From Campylobacterota bacterium (lineage in GTDB: Bacteria; Campylobacterota; Campylobacteria; Campylobacterales; Sulfurovaceae), in NCBI GenBank assembly GCA_011330645.1, contig DRQB01000087.1, forward strand, positions 1 through 6,271: 6,271 nt of DNA, given 5' to 3'. Below the pieces are notes generated by a model. It worked only from the letters and a program-made list of their open reading frames with translations, had not been told where the DNA came from and did not search any database. Position 1 is the stretch's first letter, and the number at the start of each line of letters is the position of its first letter. Below are positions 5,246 through 6,271 of the stretch, in pieces. Position numbers and translations under genes: made by a program.

Positions 5246-5784
5246 AGTTTTCCACCTAACTCACACAGTTTCACTACAGACTTCCAGTTACGTGTTGTCG
5301 TACTTACACCTAACTTTTTTTCTATGAAAGTGTTAGAGAGCTTCGTTTTTCCATAGCCGTTTGGACAATGCAAGTAAATTTGCCTATCATGAAGTACAAG
5401 TCTCTCAGGTTCTTTTACATAAGTCATGAGCTTCGCTACATTTGCTTCGCTTGGTAGGTTTGATAGAAAAGTCACCATCACGCGTGTACCCTCTTCTACC
5501 AAATCAAGTTCAGTAAAGGGACACTCAACTATGAGCTTTTCAAATACTCCTACTTCACGCACCTGAACAGGCACTTCAAACCCATACTGCTTACTGATGG
5601 CTTTTTCTATGAGTGTGACTATCTCATCAACTCCCAGTTCTGAGTCAAAGACAACATTACCACTTTGTATGTACGTTTGCACATCGCAAAATCCTAGAGA
5701 AATATACAAAGCCTTCAAGTCTGCCATGCGTATCTTCTTTTCTCCTGCTACATTGATGCCCCTAAGCAGTGAGATGTGAGTCAT
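5242..5784 (-). CDS. DUF1697 domain-containing protein
   Basis: A 180-residue protein that covers the full usual length of DUF1697. Hallmarks are SLLRGINVAG (5-14), the helix MADLKALYISLGF (20-32), TYIQSGNVVF (37-46), the central strand VMVTFLSNLP (102-111), GYGKTKLSN (143-151) and TTRNWKSVVKL (163-173). The two halves suggest two ferredoxin-like alpha/beta units with a shared conserved surface. Function is unknown; these proteins are widespread in bacteria, often patchily distributed, and no catalytic residues are established. There is no signal peptide or membrane helix. The start lies three bases after the stop of the VOC gene (TAA AAT ATG) with no strong ribosome binding site, so it is probably translated by reinitiation. 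Its TGA overlaps the next ATG. Confidence 0.92.
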   Translation of the reverse strand: MTHISLLRGINVAGEKKIRMADLKALYISLGFCDVQTYIQSGNVVFDSELGVDEIVTLIEKAISKQYGFEVPVQVREVGVFEKLIVECPFTELDLVEEGTRVMVTFLSNLPSEANVAKLMTYVKEPERLVLHDRQIYLHCPNGYGKTKLSNTFIEKKLGVSTTTRNWKSVVKLCELGGKL

Positions 5785-5787
5785 ATT

Positions 5788-6192
5788 TTATACTTCACCC
5801 ATTGGCGAACATATCTCTATGAGTGTACCCTCTATGGCACGTACATAACTCACGGTTTGTCCCCATTCTTTTTCACTAGGTTCAGCTATAAGCTCTGCTC
5901 CATTTTTTACAGCGTGTGTGGTGGCAGACGCTACATCATCATCTACAAATACAAGTTCTAATCCTACAGGGTTCCCTTTTCGTGTAATTTTTTCATATTT
6001 GTCATCAAAGTTCATCTTGCCCATCTCATAAGAAGCAAAAGCGATGGTAGTCTCTCCTGACTTTAATTCAGCATAATACACTATCCCCTCTTCCTCAACC
6101 ACCAACCCACGCTCAAATCCAAAGGCTTTTTCATAAAATGCTATCGTTTCTAGTACGTCTTTTACATATATTATTGTGTATCCATATTTCAT
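5788..6192 (-). CDS. VOC superfamily (glyoxalase/bleomycin-resistance fold) protein
   Basis: A 134-residue protein with two beta-alpha-beta-beta-beta modules, at about residues 3-56 and 76-130. Typical marks are YTIIYVKDVLETIAFYEKAFGFE (5-27), the GLELVFVDDDV start of the second module (77-87), and WGQTVSYVRAIEGTLIEICSP (110-130). VOC proteins are glyoxalases, dioxygenases, thiol-transfer resistance enzymes or drug-binding proteins. The first-module metal position is tyrosine (Y9) in place of histidine; the only histidine in the protein is H93, in a helix. E79 and E126 could be ligands, but a full metal site is not evident, so a binding role as in bleomycin-resistance proteins is as likely as catalysis. 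AAGGAG on the minus strand (6203-6198) lies five bases before ATG. It appears to be the first gene of the operon, and a promoter lies 60-70 bases upstream. Confidence 0.88.
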   Translation of the reverse strand: MKYGYTIIYVKDVLETIAFYEKAFGFERGLVVEEEGIVYYAELKSGETTIAFASYEMGKMNFDDKYEKITRKGNPVGLELVFVDDDVASATTHAVKNGAELIAEPSEKEWGQTVSYVRAIEGTLIEICSPMGEV

Positions 6193-6222
6193 TTTAACTC
6201 CTTGAAAATGACTTTTTATAAC

Positions 6223-6240
6223 ACCATACCTCTCTATGGT
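6223..6240. promoter_or_regulatory. Inverted repeat ACCATA-N6-TATGGT in the operon leader (possible operator)
   Basis: ACCATA (6223-6228) and TATGGT (6235-6240) are perfect inverted half-sites separated by CCTCTC. The element sits just after the predicted start of transcription and touches the second -10 candidate, a position where a repressor would block transcription. It could also fold as a 6-bp RNA hairpin in the leader, or be the terminator of a plus-strand or neighbouring unit (TTTT follows on the plus strand). Confidence 0.4.
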
Positions 6241-6253
6241 TTTCCATCCCTAC

Positions 6254-6259
6254 ATTATA
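6254..6259 (-). promoter_or_regulatory. -10 box (TATAAT) of the minus-strand operon
   Basis: The minus strand reads TATAAT at 6259-6254, about 61 bases before the VOC ATG; its -35 would fall at or beyond the window edge. Transcription would begin near 6247. A second, closer candidate is TGTTATAAA (minus strand 6223-6215, an extended -10 with one mismatch), which would leave a very short leader. The first is favoured because of the exact consensus. Confidence 0.5.
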
Positions 6260-6271
6260 TCTATCATAACC

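Larger units (their letters stand above)
2314..6192 (-). other. Seven-gene minus-strand operon (VOC, DUF1697, transglutaminase-like, AlkC, MmcQ/YjbR, DUF2164, histidine phosphatase)
   Basis: All seven genes read the same way. In transcription order the gaps are 3 bases, a 4-base overlap, 25, 1, 17 and 6 bases. No internal hairpin with a T tract is seen, so a single message is likely. The members share no known pathway; three of them (AlkC, VOC, MmcQ/YjbR) suggest response to DNA-alkylating or electrophilic toxins, and the rest are of unknown role. Confidence 0.75.

Noticed and set aside
5776..5961. A 61-codon plus-strand frame across the VOC/DUF1697 junction
   Set aside because: It is antisense to two tightly packed operon genes and has no upstream signals.
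1..6271. CRISPR array, tRNA, rRNA, insertion sequence or prophage remnant
   Set aside because: No spaced direct repeats, no cloverleaf or CCA-ended elements, and no transposase or integrase motifs were seen on either strand.

Overview
The window is AT-rich, compact bacterial chromosome, about 40% GC by eye. The set of protein variants (a FocA/FdhC-like formate/nitrite transporter, a short DksA/TraR-type zinc-finger protein, a small four-cysteine protein and AT-rich promoters with good -10 but poor -35 boxes) fits a Campylobacterota organism such as the Sulfurimonas/Sulfurovum group. That placement is an inference from gene content and style. No rRNA, tRNA, CRISPR array, transposase or phage gene is visible.

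Layout. Bases 1-732 (+) are the C-terminal third of an HrpB-type DEAH helicase whose start lies before the window. It converges on a formate/nitrite transporter family channel (781-1572, -). An AT-rich divergent promoter region (1573-1718) separates the channel gene from a DksA/TraR C4 zinc-finger regulator (1719-2063, +). That regulator converges on a 57-codon cysteine-rich gene (2074-2247, -), which is easy to miss but has a good ribosome binding site and an extended -10. The two stop codons lie 10 bases apart inside one hairpin.

From 6192 down to 2314 all seven genes are on the minus strand and packed like one operon: VOC/glyoxalase-fold protein, DUF1697 protein, transglutaminase-like protein, AlkC-type DNA glycosylase, MmcQ/YjbR protein, DUF2164 protein and histidine phosphatase. 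Gaps run from a 4-base ATGA overlap to 25 bases. A TATAAT box and a 6+6 inverted repeat sit just upstream of the first gene. The 57-residue gene follows the operon on the same strand but appears to have its own promoter.

How they may work together. AlkC removes alkylated bases, VOC proteins often bind or detoxify electrophiles and drugs, and MmcQ/YjbR proteins have been linked by name to mitomycin C. The seven-gene run may therefore be a small genotoxin or electrophile stress module. This is a hypothesis from gene content: four of the seven members (DUF1697, transglutaminase-like, DUF2164, histidine phosphatase) have no established role in such a response. The rest of the window is ordinary housekeeping or energy-metabolism content.
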